Assembly (NCBI RefSeq): GCF_014270035.1
Contig: NZ_JACNEP010000005.1
Location: 62,001-126,000 of the forward strand
Reading direction: 5' to 3'
DNA: 64,000 nucleotides
Origin: Neptunicella marina
GTDB taxonomy: Bacteria > Pseudomonadota > Gammaproteobacteria > Enterobacterales > Alteromonadaceae
Shown here: positions 18,416 to 27,616 of the stretch, piece by piece
Layout: the number at the start of each line of letters is the position of its first letter
Numbering within the stretch: position 1 is the stretch's first letter
Translations under genes and position numbers: made by a program
Notes under the pieces: generated by a model
Database searches by the model: none
What the model saw: only the letters and a program-made list of their open reading frames with translations
What the model was told of the DNA's origin: nothing

Positions 18416-19455
18416 TGACAGCCGTTGAAATCAAAACGCTGGGTCAGGACGAGACCACTAAACAAAAATGGGACGCGTTTGTTGAACAATGCAGTCTTGG
18501 TAGCTTTTTCCATTTAAGCGGGTGGAAAACCGTTATTGAAGACGCATATGGTCACTCATGCCATTTCCTGTATGCCGAGTCTGACAATCAAATTTTGGGT
18601 GTGTTGCCATTAGCACATCAATCGAGCAAGTTATTTGGTAAGGCACTTATCTCCACGCCGTTTTGTGTTTACGGTGGTGTCGCCAGCGACGATCCCCAGG
18701 TCATGACAGCACTTGAACAAGCCGCTATTGATTTAGCTGAAAAGCTCGAAGTGGATTATCTGGAATTGCGTTACCCCTTTGAACGTCAAAATCAACTGTC
18801 AGAAAAATGCGCCCATGCGACCTTTTCTTATATGTTAGGCGACGATGACGAAAGTATTCTGGCCGGCATTAAAAAGAAACAACGTGCAGTTATCCGCCAG
18901 TCACTTAAAAACAACCTCGAATATACTGTTAGTGGTGACGTTGACGAGTGCTACAACATTTATTCCGAAAGTGTTCGTAACCTTGGCACCCCGGTTTTTC
19001 CTAAACACTACTTCGCCACCTTAAAAAAAGTATTTGGCGAGCAATGTGAAATTCTGACCGTAACGCATCAGGGCAAGTCCGTATCATCGGTACTTAGTTT
19101 TTATTATAAAGGTGACGTACTGCCTTATTATGGCGGTGGTTTACCCGAAGCCAGAGAGCTAAAAAGTAACGATTTAATGTATTACCAGTTGATGTGCCAT
19201 GCACGTCAAAACAGGGATACGCAACGTTTTGATTTTGGGCGCAGTAAAATCGATTCAGGCGCTTACCAATACAAAAAACACTGGGGCATGGAGCCGGTTT
19301 CTTTGCACTATCAGTATTATTTGGTGAAAGCGACTGAGTTACCTAATCTCAGCCCTAACAACCCTAAGTACCAACTTTTTATTCGTTTATGGAAAAAACT
19401 GCCTATCTCAGTTAGCCGATTTATCGGGCCGTTTTTATCCCGTTATCTGGGGTAA
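18415..19455 (+). CDS. FemAB-like XrtA/PEP-CTERM-associated protein
   Basis: A 346-residue GNAT-fold protein of the FemAB type, predicted to transfer an acyl or aminoacyl group onto a sugar or peptide acceptor. Recognisable parts are SFFHLSGWKTVIEDAYGH (about 27-44), KKKQRAVIRQSLKN and YQYKKHWGMEPV. The start is GTG and shares a G with the TAG of the deacetylase gene, which implies coupled translation. The substrate is not known for the family. Confidence 0.9.
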   Translation: MTAVEIKTLGQDETTKQKWDAFVEQCSLGSFFHLSGWKTVIEDAYGHSCHFLYAESDNQILGVLPLAHQSSKLFGKALISTPFCVYGGVASDDPQVMTALEQAAIDLAEKLEVDYLELRYPFERQNQLSEKCAHATFSYMLGDDDESILAGIKKKQRAVIRQSLKNNLEYTVSGDVDECYNIYSESVRNLGTPVFPKHYFATLKKVFGEQCEILTVTHQGKSVSSVLSFYYKGDVLPYYGGGLPEARELKSNDLMYYQLMCHARQNRDTQRFDFGRSKIDSGAYQYKKHWGMEPVSLHYQYYLVKATELPNLSPNNPKYQLFIRLWKKLPISVSRFIGPFLSRYLG

Positions 19456-19458
19456 AAC

Positions 19459-20664
19459 ATGAACAAACCGTCGTTGCTTTATTTGGTACACCGAATTCCA
19501 TATCCACCTAACAAAGGCGATAAAATTCGTTCGTACAATATTTTGTGTGAGCTGAATAAACATTTCGATGTGCATTGTGTTTGTTTTATCGATGATGCAC
19601 AGGATCAGCAGTACATTTCTGTTCTCGAGCAGCAATGCGCCAGCTTGTATGTGGAAAACCTCAACAAAAAACTAGCGTTAGTTAAATCGGCAACGGGTTT
19701 AATAACAGGCAAGGCATTATCAATTCCTTATTACCGCTCACGCATTATGCAAGCACAGGTCGATAAACTGATTCAACAACACAAAATCAAGCATGCCTTA
19801 GTGTTTTCATCCACCATGGGGCAATTCATTTACCCTCATCCACAATTAAACGTGGTTACTGATTTTGTTGATGTGGATTCAGATAAATGGCGCCAGTATG
19901 CCCAGCAAGGCAACCTGATAAAACGCTGGATTTATCAGCGCGAGCATCAAAAGTTGCAACAAGAAGAGCAAACATTATGTGAACGCTCTGCCTGGTCATT
20001 GTTTGTGTCTCCGCAAGAAGCCGGGTTATTCAGGCAACTTATGCCATCCAAGTTAAGCCATAAAATCGGCCACTGTTATAATGGTGTGGATACAGAATAT
20101 TTCTCTCCTACCGCCAGTGATATTGTTCCACTAAAAGATAAAGTCGACATTTGTTTTACCGGCGCCATGGATTACTGGGCTAACGTCGATGCCGTTTTAT
20201 GGTTTGTTCAACATGTATGGGCACAAATAGTCGCTCAACGCCCTGATACGCGTTTTTTTATTGTCGGTGGTAACCCAAGCGAAAAAGTCAAAGCTTTGGC
20301 CGCAATACCCGGCATAGTGGTCACCGGCAGAGTAAAAGATGTTCGCCCCTACGTGCTGGCCGCGAAAATTAATGTGGCACCGTTACAAATCGCCCGGGGT
20401 ATTCAAAATAAAGTGCTGGAAGCCATGTCATTGGCTAAACCAGTTATTTGCACATCGTTGGCGATTGAAGGTATTGATGCCAGAAATCAGGCCATTTTTA
20501 TCGCGGATAAACCAGAACAATTTGCTCAAATAGTATTAGAGCAGCTCGACGCACCGGCAGACGCAAGCTGCAGCCGTTTATGGATAACTGAAAACTTACA
20601 ATGGGATGCAACCTTAGCCGGACTGCAACAAAAATTATTAGGTGAGGACACCATATGCAATTAA
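19459..20664 (+). CDS. XrtA-system glycosyltransferase (TIGR03087-like)
   Basis: A 401-residue GT-B glycosyltransferase of the GT4/GT1 group. The N-terminus (LVHRIPYPPNKGDKIRSYNI, residues 8-27) is the hallmark of the exosortase A subgroup I recall as TIGR03087. The C-terminal donor-binding half has CFTGAMDYWANVDAV and ARGIQNKVLEAMSLAKPVI with the EAM motif. It would add one sugar to the lipid-linked repeat. It overlaps the exosortase gene by 10 bases. Confidence 0.91.
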   Translation: MNKPSLLYLVHRIPYPPNKGDKIRSYNILCELNKHFDVHCVCFIDDAQDQQYISVLEQQCASLYVENLNKKLALVKSATGLITGKALSIPYYRSRIMQAQVDKLIQQHKIKHALVFSSTMGQFIYPHPQLNVVTDFVDVDSDKWRQYAQQGNLIKRWIYQREHQKLQQEEQTLCERSAWSLFVSPQEAGLFRQLMPSKLSHKIGHCYNGVDTEYFSPTASDIVPLKDKVDICFTGAMDYWANVDAVLWFVQHVWAQIVAQRPDTRFFIVGGNPSEKVKALAAIPGIVVTGRVKDVRPYVLAAKINVAPLQIARGIQNKVLEAMSLAKPVICTSLAIEGIDARNQAIFIADKPEQFAQIVLEQLDAPADASCSRLWITENLQWDATLAGLQQKLLGEDTICN

Positions 20665-22097
20665 GTAGATTTCACTTAATGGTGGCGATATTTATTGCAT
20701 GGTTTGCACTGTTTTTCTCGTCTGTATGGTCAACCATCCTGATCTGGGAACGTTCCGAAACCTTCACTCATGGATTTTTAATTGCCCCTATTTGCATTTA
20801 TTTAATTCATTTAAGGTGGATAAGATTCAAACAAGTCCCAACCCAGGCAAATTATTTCGCACTGATTCCTATCGCTTGCATGTTGCTGTTATGGATTGCC
20901 GGACGTTTAGCCCAGATTCTGGTAGCAGAACAAGTGGCCGCATTTGCACTTCTGCCGTTAATTTACTGGTCAATACTCGGAAATAAAGCAACCAGAGTTA
21001 TTTTGTTCCCACTTGTTTTCTGGCTATTTAGCGTACCGGCTGGTGAGTTTTTAATACCCCAACTGCAAAATATTACCGCTGATTTCACTGTGTTCTTTTT
21101 ACAACTAAGTAATATACCAGTATATCGTGAAGGTCTTTATATTGCTGTGCCTTCTGGTTTGTTTGAGGTTGCGGTTGCCTGTTCCGGCATTCGTTACCTT
21201 ATTGCCTCATTTTGTTTGGGTACCCTGTTTGCCTACATCACTTATAACGGCTGGAAAAAACGCCTCATTTTTATCATCTTCTCACTGGTTTTACCGATTG
21301 TTGCCAACGGTATAAGAGCTTATGGCATCGTATTAATTGCGCATTTGTCTGATATGAAATATGCCACCGGAGTGGATCACCTAATCTATGGCTGGCTTTG
21401 GTTTGGTGTTGTGTTATTTGTGATGTTTGCCATCGGTAATATCTGGCGAGACCCGTTACCGGAAAAAAATAATGAAGAACATGACCAACTAACTGATAAC
21501 AAGATTGCAGTCCCAATACTTCTAAAACCTTTATTGGCAACATTAGTATTGTATTGTTCAGGTATTGCCTATATTCAGTCGGCACAAAACCCAACATTAC
21601 CTGCAGAGGTTAATTTAACTGAGTTGGGCGATATCACCCCAGCTAACAATAACTGGTCCTGGAAACCTATATTCAATAACGCCTCACAACAGTTAGAAGG
21701 GCGCATAAATAACAATGATATTTATATCGCTTATTATCAACATAGTCTTGAAAACGCAGAACTGATCAATAGTACGCATTACCCTTACGACTTTAAAAAC
21801 TGGTCACTTATTTCATCGCGTAAAACCAACGATTATCAACTACTGGAAATAAATAATACCAATGGAGACAAGCGACTGGTCGCCTATAGTTACGTAACGG
21901 CCTGGAGGCAAAGCCCATCCAGTATTGAAATTAAACTTGTACAAGCCGCTCAGGCCATTCTTGGCCTTCCTCAGCAAGGATATTTTGTTGCCTTATCTCA
22001 CCAGCTAACGCGCCATAGCAACGACGACAAATTATTTAAACAACAGGCTGATGCGTTTTTTAGTCAGGATCTAAGCAAGGTACTTAGTGATGACTAA
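20655..22097 (+). CDS. xrtA: Exosortase A fused to an EpsI domain
   Basis: The protease/transpeptidase expected to cut PEP-CTERM proteins at the inner membrane. It is 480 residues. About 270 residues of membrane helices carry the exosortase triad: Cys176 in EVAVACSGIR, Arg221 in VANGIRAYG and His242 in GVDHLIYG. The rest (about 295-480) is a periplasmic EpsI-type domain, a fusion known for exosortase A. It sits among polysaccharide genes, which is normal for this class. AGGTGAGGA precedes the ATG. The one substrate visible in the window is at 54.6 kb. Confidence 0.95.
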   Translation: MQLSRFHLMVAIFIAWFALFFSSVWSTILIWERSETFTHGFLIAPICIYLIHLRWIRFKQVPTQANYFALIPIACMLLLWIAGRLAQILVAEQVAAFALLPLIYWSILGNKATRVILFPLVFWLFSVPAGEFLIPQLQNITADFTVFFLQLSNIPVYREGLYIAVPSGLFEVAVACSGIRYLIASFCLGTLFAYITYNGWKKRLIFIIFSLVLPIVANGIRAYGIVLIAHLSDMKYATGVDHLIYGWLWFGVVLFVMFAIGNIWRDPLPEKNNEEHDQLTDNKIAVPILLKPLLATLVLYCSGIAYIQSAQNPTLPAEVNLTELGDITPANNNWSWKPIFNNASQQLEGRINNNDIYIAYYQHSLENAELINSTHYPYDFKNWSLISSRKTNDYQLLEINNTNGDKRLVAYSYVTAWRQSPSSIEIKLVQAAQAILGLPQQGYFVALSHQLTRHSNDDKLFKQQADAFFSQDLSKVLSDD

Positions 22098-23223
22098 AAA
22101 GCATGTCGCTCACATTATCTATCGCCTATCGACCGGTGGTCTGGAAAATGGACTGGTAAATCTGGTAAACCGATTGCCTCAGGAACAATATCAACACAGT
22201 ATCATCACACTAAATGGATTCGATGCAGAATTTGCTAAACGTATCCAAAATGACAATGTACAAATTTTCGATCTTAAAAAAGCGCCAGGCTGGGATCTGC
22301 ATTGTTTTGTCAGGCTGTTTAAATTGTTACGGAAACTGAGACCAGATTGTTTGCACACCCGCAATCTGAATAGCATGGAATACCAATTAGTTGGCTGGTT
22401 AAACAGAGTTCCGCTGAGAATTCATGGTGAGCACGGCTGGGATACCACCGACTTAGGCGGCACCAATGTTAAAAATCAAAAAATCAGACGCTTACTTAAA
22501 GGTTTAGTGCATCAGTTTATTGGTTTATCCACCGAATCAATCAGCTATCTGCGCGATATTATTGGAGTACCAGTCAAACGTATCCACCATATTTGCAATG
22601 GCGTGGACACCAACAAATTCCAACCGGAAAATGAAAAATCACTTGTTGAAGACTGCCCGTTCCCGCAGCGCCCACAATTAATATTTGGCACTGTAGGCAG
22701 ACTCGCCGCAGTAAAAAACCAAACATTGTTGATGCAGGCATTTATTGATTTGTGCAATCAATTTCCGCATGAAAAAAACAATCTGGGATTAATTATTGTC
22801 GGTGACGGCATGCTTAAACCCCGCCTGCAGGAGATGATACAAAAGGTTGATCTTGAAAAACAGGTATGGCTGGCGGGTAATCGTCAGGATATAGACCACA
22901 TCATGCCAACACTGGATGTATTTGTATTGCCTTCGCTGGCGGAGGGAATTTCCAATACCATCCTGGAAGCTATGGCTTGTGGTGTGCCGGTTATTGCAAC
23001 CCGCGTTGGTGGAAATCCTGATCTTATTGCTCCCAGCTTCCACAATACACATTTGGTGGCATCAGATTCACCCAAACAAATGACTGCCGCGATGGCACAA
23101 TATATTATCGATACACATAAAATCGAAACAGATAAAAAAGCAGTCAGGTTACACTGCCAACAACACTTCAGTATTGATGTGATGGTTAACAAATACCATA
23201 ACGTCTATCAGACAGCAGGATAA
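22090..23223 (+). CDS. XrtA-system glycosyltransferase (TIGR03088-like)
   Basis: A 377-residue GT4-type glycosyltransferase. HIIYRLSTGGLENGLVNLV near the N-terminus is typical of the exosortase A-linked group; the C-terminal half has FGTVGRLAAVKNQTLLMQAF, the PSLAEGISNTILEAMACG donor motif and GVPVIAT. A GTG directly upstream (22087) is also in frame. I chose the ATG at 22090 because AAGG lies 9 bases before it. The start lies inside the end of xrtA (8-base overlap). Confidence 0.91.
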   Translation: MTKKHVAHIIYRLSTGGLENGLVNLVNRLPQEQYQHSIITLNGFDAEFAKRIQNDNVQIFDLKKAPGWDLHCFVRLFKLLRKLRPDCLHTRNLNSMEYQLVGWLNRVPLRIHGEHGWDTTDLGGTNVKNQKIRRLLKGLVHQFIGLSTESISYLRDIIGVPVKRIHHICNGVDTNKFQPENEKSLVEDCPFPQRPQLIFGTVGRLAAVKNQTLLMQAFIDLCNQFPHEKNNLGLIIVGDGMLKPRLQEMIQKVDLEKQVWLAGNRQDIDHIMPTLDVFVLPSLAEGISNTILEAMACGVPVIATRVGGNPDLIAPSFHNTHLVASDSPKQMTAAMAQYIIDTHKIETDKKAVRLHCQQHFSIDVMVNKYHNVYQTAG

Positions 23224-23236
23224 GAGGATAAGGAAC

Positions 23237-25135
23237 ATGTGCGGTATCGCTGGTATTTTTCATTTAACAGATTCAGGACAACTGGATAAAAATATTATTC
23301 AGCAAATGAATGATGTGCAATATCACCGCGGTCCCGATGCTGGAGACTATTATTTTGACGCAGGTGTTGCACTGGCACACCGTCGTTTATCCATTATCGA
23401 TCTTGAAGGCAGTCCTCAGCCCATGCAAAGTGCCTGTGGTCAGGCAGTTATCGTGTTCAATGGTGAAATATATAACTTTAAAGCGCTGCACGAGGAGCTT
23501 AGCGCCAAAGGCTATAAATTTAATACCGATGGCGATACAGAAACCATTCTCAACGCCTGGTTGGAATGGGGTGAGGATTGTGTACATCATCTTCGCGGCA
23601 TGTTTGCCTTCGCAATCTGGGACAAAAAACAACAAAGTCTATTTATTGCCCGTGACCGTTTAGGTATTAAACCGTTTTTCTATTCTTTGTTACCTAATGG
23701 TGAATTACTATTCGGTTCAGAACTGAAAGTGCTGACACAACACCCTTTATTTGATCGCACCATGCGCAATACCACGGTCGAAGACTACTTCACCTTTGGT
23801 TACGTACCAGAACCGCACACGGTTTATCAGAACAGTTTTAAACTTCCGCCCGGCCACCGTGTGTTAATCAAACGTGGCATGAAAGCCATTCCTCAAACTG
23901 AAGAATACTGGGATATACCTGTGCACAGTCCGGCCATGGACGAATCTGAAGTACAGGCACAACTGATTGAACGGTTTAAAGAAGCCGTCGATATTCGCAT
24001 GGTTGCAGATGTGCCACTAGGCGCTTTTTTATCTGGTGGGGTTGATTCCAGCGGCGTGGTGGCGTTGATGTCACAACTGCAATCAGATCCGGTCAATACC
24101 TGTGCGATTGGTTTTGATGTTAAGGCCTTCAATGAAACTGAATTTGCACAAATGGTTGCCGAGCGTTACCACACTAATCATCGGGTCGAAACCGTTGGGC
24201 AGGACGACTTTGATCTGATTGATAAACTGGCATTTTTATACGACGAACCATACGCAGACAGCTCTGCGATGCCAACTTACCGGGTATGCGAACTGGCGCG
24301 TAAACACGTCACCGTTGCGCTAAGCGGTGATGGGGGTGACGAACTGTTTGCAGGTTACCGTCGCTACGGTTTGCATATGCAGGAGGAAAGATTTCGCAAT
24401 ATGCTGCCGCTCGCTTTGCGCAAACCATTATTTGGCCCACTAGGTGCTTTGTATCCCAAAATGGACTGGGCGCCACGTTTTATGCGCGCCAAAACAACCT
24501 TCCAGTCAATGGCAATGGATACAGTACAGGGCTACCACAACTCAATGAGTCTGTTACGTGCCGATGAACGTAAAAAATTATTTTCTGATGATTACTACAA
24601 CAACCTGAACGGATACAACAGTCTGGAAGTTTTCCGTCGTTACGGTGACAAAGTAAAACATCTCGACCCGTTAAAAATTGCCCAGTACATCGATATGAAA
24701 ACCTATCTGGTGGGTGACATTCTGACCAAAGTGGATCGCGCATCTATGGCACATTCGCTGGAAGTACGGGTTCCCCTGCTGGATCATAAATTTATTGAAT
24801 GGGCATTTAATACGCCTTCCAACCATAATCTGCACAAAGGCATCGGCAAATTTTCCTTTAAAAAAGCGCTGGAGCCACACCTGCCACATGATGTGCTATA
24901 CCGCAAAAAAATGGGGTTTGCTGTACCGCTTGCAGACTGGTTCCGCGGTCCACTGAAACAACGCTTATATGATGGTTTGTTGTCTAAACAAATGCTTGAA
25001 TCAGGTTATTTTGACCAAAAGCAGCTTAACCGCTTAATCAATGATCATGTGAAAGGCTTGCGTGACAACAGTGCACCTTTGTGGACATTAATGATGTTTG
25101 AAGCCTTTTTACGTCAATCCAGGGCGGCAGCATGA
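23237..25135 (+). CDS. XrtA/PEP-CTERM-system amidotransferase (asparagine synthetase type)
   Basis: A 632-residue class-II glutamine amidotransferase joined to an asparagine-synthetase domain. The N-terminus MCGIAGIF gives the catalytic Cys2, followed by YHRGPDAG and the VFNGEIYN segment; the ATP-pyrophosphatase loop is SGGVDSSGVVAL (about 265-276). In exosortase A loci this enzyme is thought to amidate a sugar carboxyl or an amino sugar, which fits the uronic-acid genes in the window. AAGGA precedes the ATG, and the stop overlaps the next start (ATGA). Confidence 0.94.
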   Translation: MCGIAGIFHLTDSGQLDKNIIQQMNDVQYHRGPDAGDYYFDAGVALAHRRLSIIDLEGSPQPMQSACGQAVIVFNGEIYNFKALHEELSAKGYKFNTDGDTETILNAWLEWGEDCVHHLRGMFAFAIWDKKQQSLFIARDRLGIKPFFYSLLPNGELLFGSELKVLTQHPLFDRTMRNTTVEDYFTFGYVPEPHTVYQNSFKLPPGHRVLIKRGMKAIPQTEEYWDIPVHSPAMDESEVQAQLIERFKEAVDIRMVADVPLGAFLSGGVDSSGVVALMSQLQSDPVNTCAIGFDVKAFNETEFAQMVAERYHTNHRVETVGQDDFDLIDKLAFLYDEPYADSSAMPTYRVCELARKHVTVALSGDGGDELFAGYRRYGLHMQEERFRNMLPLALRKPLFGPLGALYPKMDWAPRFMRAKTTFQSMAMDTVQGYHNSMSLLRADERKKLFSDDYYNNLNGYNSLEVFRRYGDKVKHLDPLKIAQYIDMKTYLVGDILTKVDRASMAHSLEVRVPLLDHKFIEWAFNTPSNHNLHKGIGKFSFKKALEPHLPHDVLYRKKMGFAVPLADWFRGPLKQRLYDGLLSKQMLESGYFDQKQLNRLINDHVKGLRDNSAPLWTLMMFEAFLRQSRAAA

Positions 25136-26349
25136 AAATCCTGCATGTTTTAGATCACAGCATCCCATTACATAGCGGATACACCTTTCGAACCCGCTCC
25201 ATTTTAAAACAACAACATGCCCGCGGTTGGCAAACCATTCAGGTCACGAGCCCGAAACAGGGCAATACCAGTGAATCAATTGACCAAGTAGACGGCTTAG
25301 CCTTTTATCGCTCGGCGCCAGCCACAGGATTGCTTGCCAAAATTCCGGGCCTTAATCAACTAGCACTGGTTGAGCCTTTAGCTAAGCGCATCATTGATGC
25401 CATTAATGCAGAGAAACCAGACATTATTCATGCCCATTCACCGGCTTTAAATGGGTTAGCCGCGCTTAAAGCCGCCAGAGCCCGTAACTTACCGGTGGTC
25501 TACGAAATTAGGGCCTTTTGGGAAGATGCAGCGGTTGATCACGGCACCTGTAAAGAAGGTGATTTACGTTACAGGCTGACACGCGCTTTGGAAAATTACG
25601 TGATTAAACATGCAAATCATGTCACCACCATATGTGAGGGCTTGCGCGCAGATCTGGTGGGACGTGGGGTAGCAGAATCCAAAATCACAGTTATCCCCAA
25701 TGCGGTAAATATTGAGCAGTTCAATTTAATCGAACACAAAAACAAGCAACTCGCACAGCAATTAGGGATCGAGAACAAAACCGTTCTGGGATTTTTGGGC
25801 TCATTTTATGGTTATGAGGGGCTCGATTTATTAGTTGCCGCCCTGCCTAAACTAAAACAAAAAATCCCCAATGCTGTCCTTTTACTGGTTGGCGGCGGTG
25901 TGCAGCAGCAAAAACTGCAACAACAAATAAACGCTTTGGGTTTGCAGGACGATGTCATTATGCCCGGCCGTATTCCGCACGAACAGGTTGGTGACTATTA
26001 CAGTCTGGTGGATTTACTGGTTTATCCACGCAAATCCATGCGCCTGACCGAACTGGTGACGCCTTTAAAACCGCTGGAAGCCATGGCCCAGGGTAAATTG
26101 GTACTGGCTTCTGACGTAGGTGGTCACAAAGAATTAATCGAGGATGGAAAAACCGGCTGGTTGTTTAAAGCAGATAATGTCGATGCTTTAGCAGATAAAG
26201 CCGCCGACATCCTATGCCAGTCACAGCATTGGCCACAAGTCATCACTAATGGCCGCCACTTTGTTGAACAAATACGCAACTGGCAAAACTCAGTTGCCAA
26301 CTATCGGGCAATTTATACGCGATTGAGTAAAAGCGGCAAATCGGAATGA
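25132..26349 (+). CDS. XrtA-system glycosyltransferase (TIGR04063-like)
   Basis: A 405-residue GT4 glycosyltransferase. The N-terminus MKILHVLDHSIPLHSGYTFR is the mark of the exosortase A group I recall as TIGR04063, and the donor-binding half has LGFLGSFYGYEGLDLLVAAL and TPLKPLEAMAQGKLVLASDVGG. It is coupled on both sides by 4-base ATGA overlaps. Confidence 0.92.
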   Translation: MKILHVLDHSIPLHSGYTFRTRSILKQQHARGWQTIQVTSPKQGNTSESIDQVDGLAFYRSAPATGLLAKIPGLNQLALVEPLAKRIIDAINAEKPDIIHAHSPALNGLAALKAARARNLPVVYEIRAFWEDAAVDHGTCKEGDLRYRLTRALENYVIKHANHVTTICEGLRADLVGRGVAESKITVIPNAVNIEQFNLIEHKNKQLAQQLGIENKTVLGFLGSFYGYEGLDLLVAALPKLKQKIPNAVLLLVGGGVQQQKLQQQINALGLQDDVIMPGRIPHEQVGDYYSLVDLLVYPRKSMRLTELVTPLKPLEAMAQGKLVLASDVGGHKELIEDGKTGWLFKADNVDALADKAADILCQSQHWPQVITNGRHFVEQIRNWQNSVANYRAIYTRLSKSGKSE

Positions 26350-27536
26350 AAATTCTTGTATTAACGTCTTTGTATCCAAATAGTGAGCAACCGCGTCACG
26401 GTATATTTATCGAACACCGGATAAATCAGTTAAAACAGCATTTTCCTCAATTGGATATTACCGTTGTGGCCCCTGTCCCCTGGTTTCCTTTTACTCATAA
26501 AGGTATGGGTGGATATGCTGCCATGGCAAGGGTTCCACAAAAGGAAACCCGAAACGGTATTGATGTTTACCACCCAAGATATTTAACCATTCCCAAAATT
26601 GGTATGAATATCGCTCCTGTTTTAATGGCGTTGTGCCTGTTGCCATTTCTGAAAAAACTACAACGAAATGTATTTAATTTTGATCTCATTGATTGTCACT
26701 ATTTTTATCCGGATGGCGTGGCCGCAACCTGGCTGGCAAAAAAATTAAAACGCCCGGTAACAGTCACTGCCCGAGGCAGTGATATACATTTGTTACCCAA
26801 CTACTCTATTCCAAATCGGATGATTAAATGGGCAATTAAGCACTGCACAGTCGCCTTAGCCGTTTGTAAGGCCTTAGCAGATGAAATGGCAATACTGGTT
26901 AATCAGCAAGTCACACCTGTGGTAGCACGCAATGGTGTAAACCTGATTAAATTTAGTCCGCCTGAAAACAGGCAGTTACTGCGACAACAATTGCAACTTA
27001 GTCGGTTCACGCTGCTATCTGTTGGTAATCTTATTGAGTTAAAAGGCCATCATTTAATTATCGATGCAATGTGCAACATTCCAGAGGCAGAACTACTAAT
27101 TGCCGGACACGGCCCACTGGAAGCATCGCTTAAACAACAAGTGAAAGAACTAAATTTACAGGACAGAGTGCGTTTTTTAGGCTTATTAACCCAGGATGAG
27201 CTCGTAGAATATTACGGGGCCGCAGATGCACTCGTATTAGCTTCCAGCCGTGAGGGATGGGCAAATGTGTTGCTTGAGGCCATGGCGTGCGGAACACCGG
27301 TAATCGCAACCGCAATCTGGGGTACGCCGGAAGTTGTTGCGTCAGACAAGGCTGGGTTGTTAATACAAAAAAGAACTGCCAGTAGTATTGCAACTGCAGT
27401 AGCAACACTTCAGAAAAGCTATCCCAGTCGGGAGGGCGTGCGGGAATATGCAGAACAATTTAGCTGGGATGAAACCAGCCATTGCCTTTACCAAACCTAT
27501 AAACAGGCAATTAATATTGGGGCTCAGCAACCATGA
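26346..27536 (+). CDS. GT4-family glycosyltransferase
   Basis: A 396-residue GT-B glycosyltransferase. MKILVLTSLYPNSEQPRHGIF and TVVAPVPWFP are in the acceptor half; LLSVGNLIELKGHHLIIDAM and SSREGWANVLLEAMACGTPVIAT are in the donor half. It is the fourth glycosyltransferase of the + operon, so the repeat may hold about five sugars counting the initiating one. Its TGA overlaps the ATG of a 27-codon frame. Confidence 0.9.
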   Translation: MKILVLTSLYPNSEQPRHGIFIEHRINQLKQHFPQLDITVVAPVPWFPFTHKGMGGYAAMARVPQKETRNGIDVYHPRYLTIPKIGMNIAPVLMALCLLPFLKKLQRNVFNFDLIDCHYFYPDGVAATWLAKKLKRPVTVTARGSDIHLLPNYSIPNRMIKWAIKHCTVALAVCKALADEMAILVNQQVTPVVARNGVNLIKFSPPENRQLLRQQLQLSRFTLLSVGNLIELKGHHLIIDAMCNIPEAELLIAGHGPLEASLKQQVKELNLQDRVRFLGLLTQDELVEYYGAADALVLASSREGWANVLLEAMACGTPVIATAIWGTPEVVASDKAGLLIQKRTASSIATAVATLQKSYPSREGVREYAEQFSWDETSHCLYQTYKQAINIGAQQP

Positions 27537-27616
27537 TCGATAGTCTTTATCTTGCAGCAGATATTATTTGTCTGTGTTATTTGTTTCGCTACGCCGTAAA
27601 TAAGGAACAAGACTAA
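27533..27616 (+). CDS. 27-aa ORF coupled to both neighbours, possible micro-membrane protein
   Basis: An ATG-started frame of 27 codons fills the space between two operon genes. Its ATG overlaps the TGA of the glycosyltransferase (ATGA at 27533-27536), and its TAA shares a base with the ATG of the next gene (TAATG at 27614-27618). The first 20 residues (MIDSLYLAADIICLCYLFRY) are hydrophobic and end in a basic/acidic tail. Double coupling in an operon where most junctions look like this argues that it is translated. It may act as a small membrane partner of the ligase-like protein, or only carry ribosomes across the gap. Confidence 0.5.
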   Translation: MIDSLYLAADIICLCYLFRYAVNKEQD

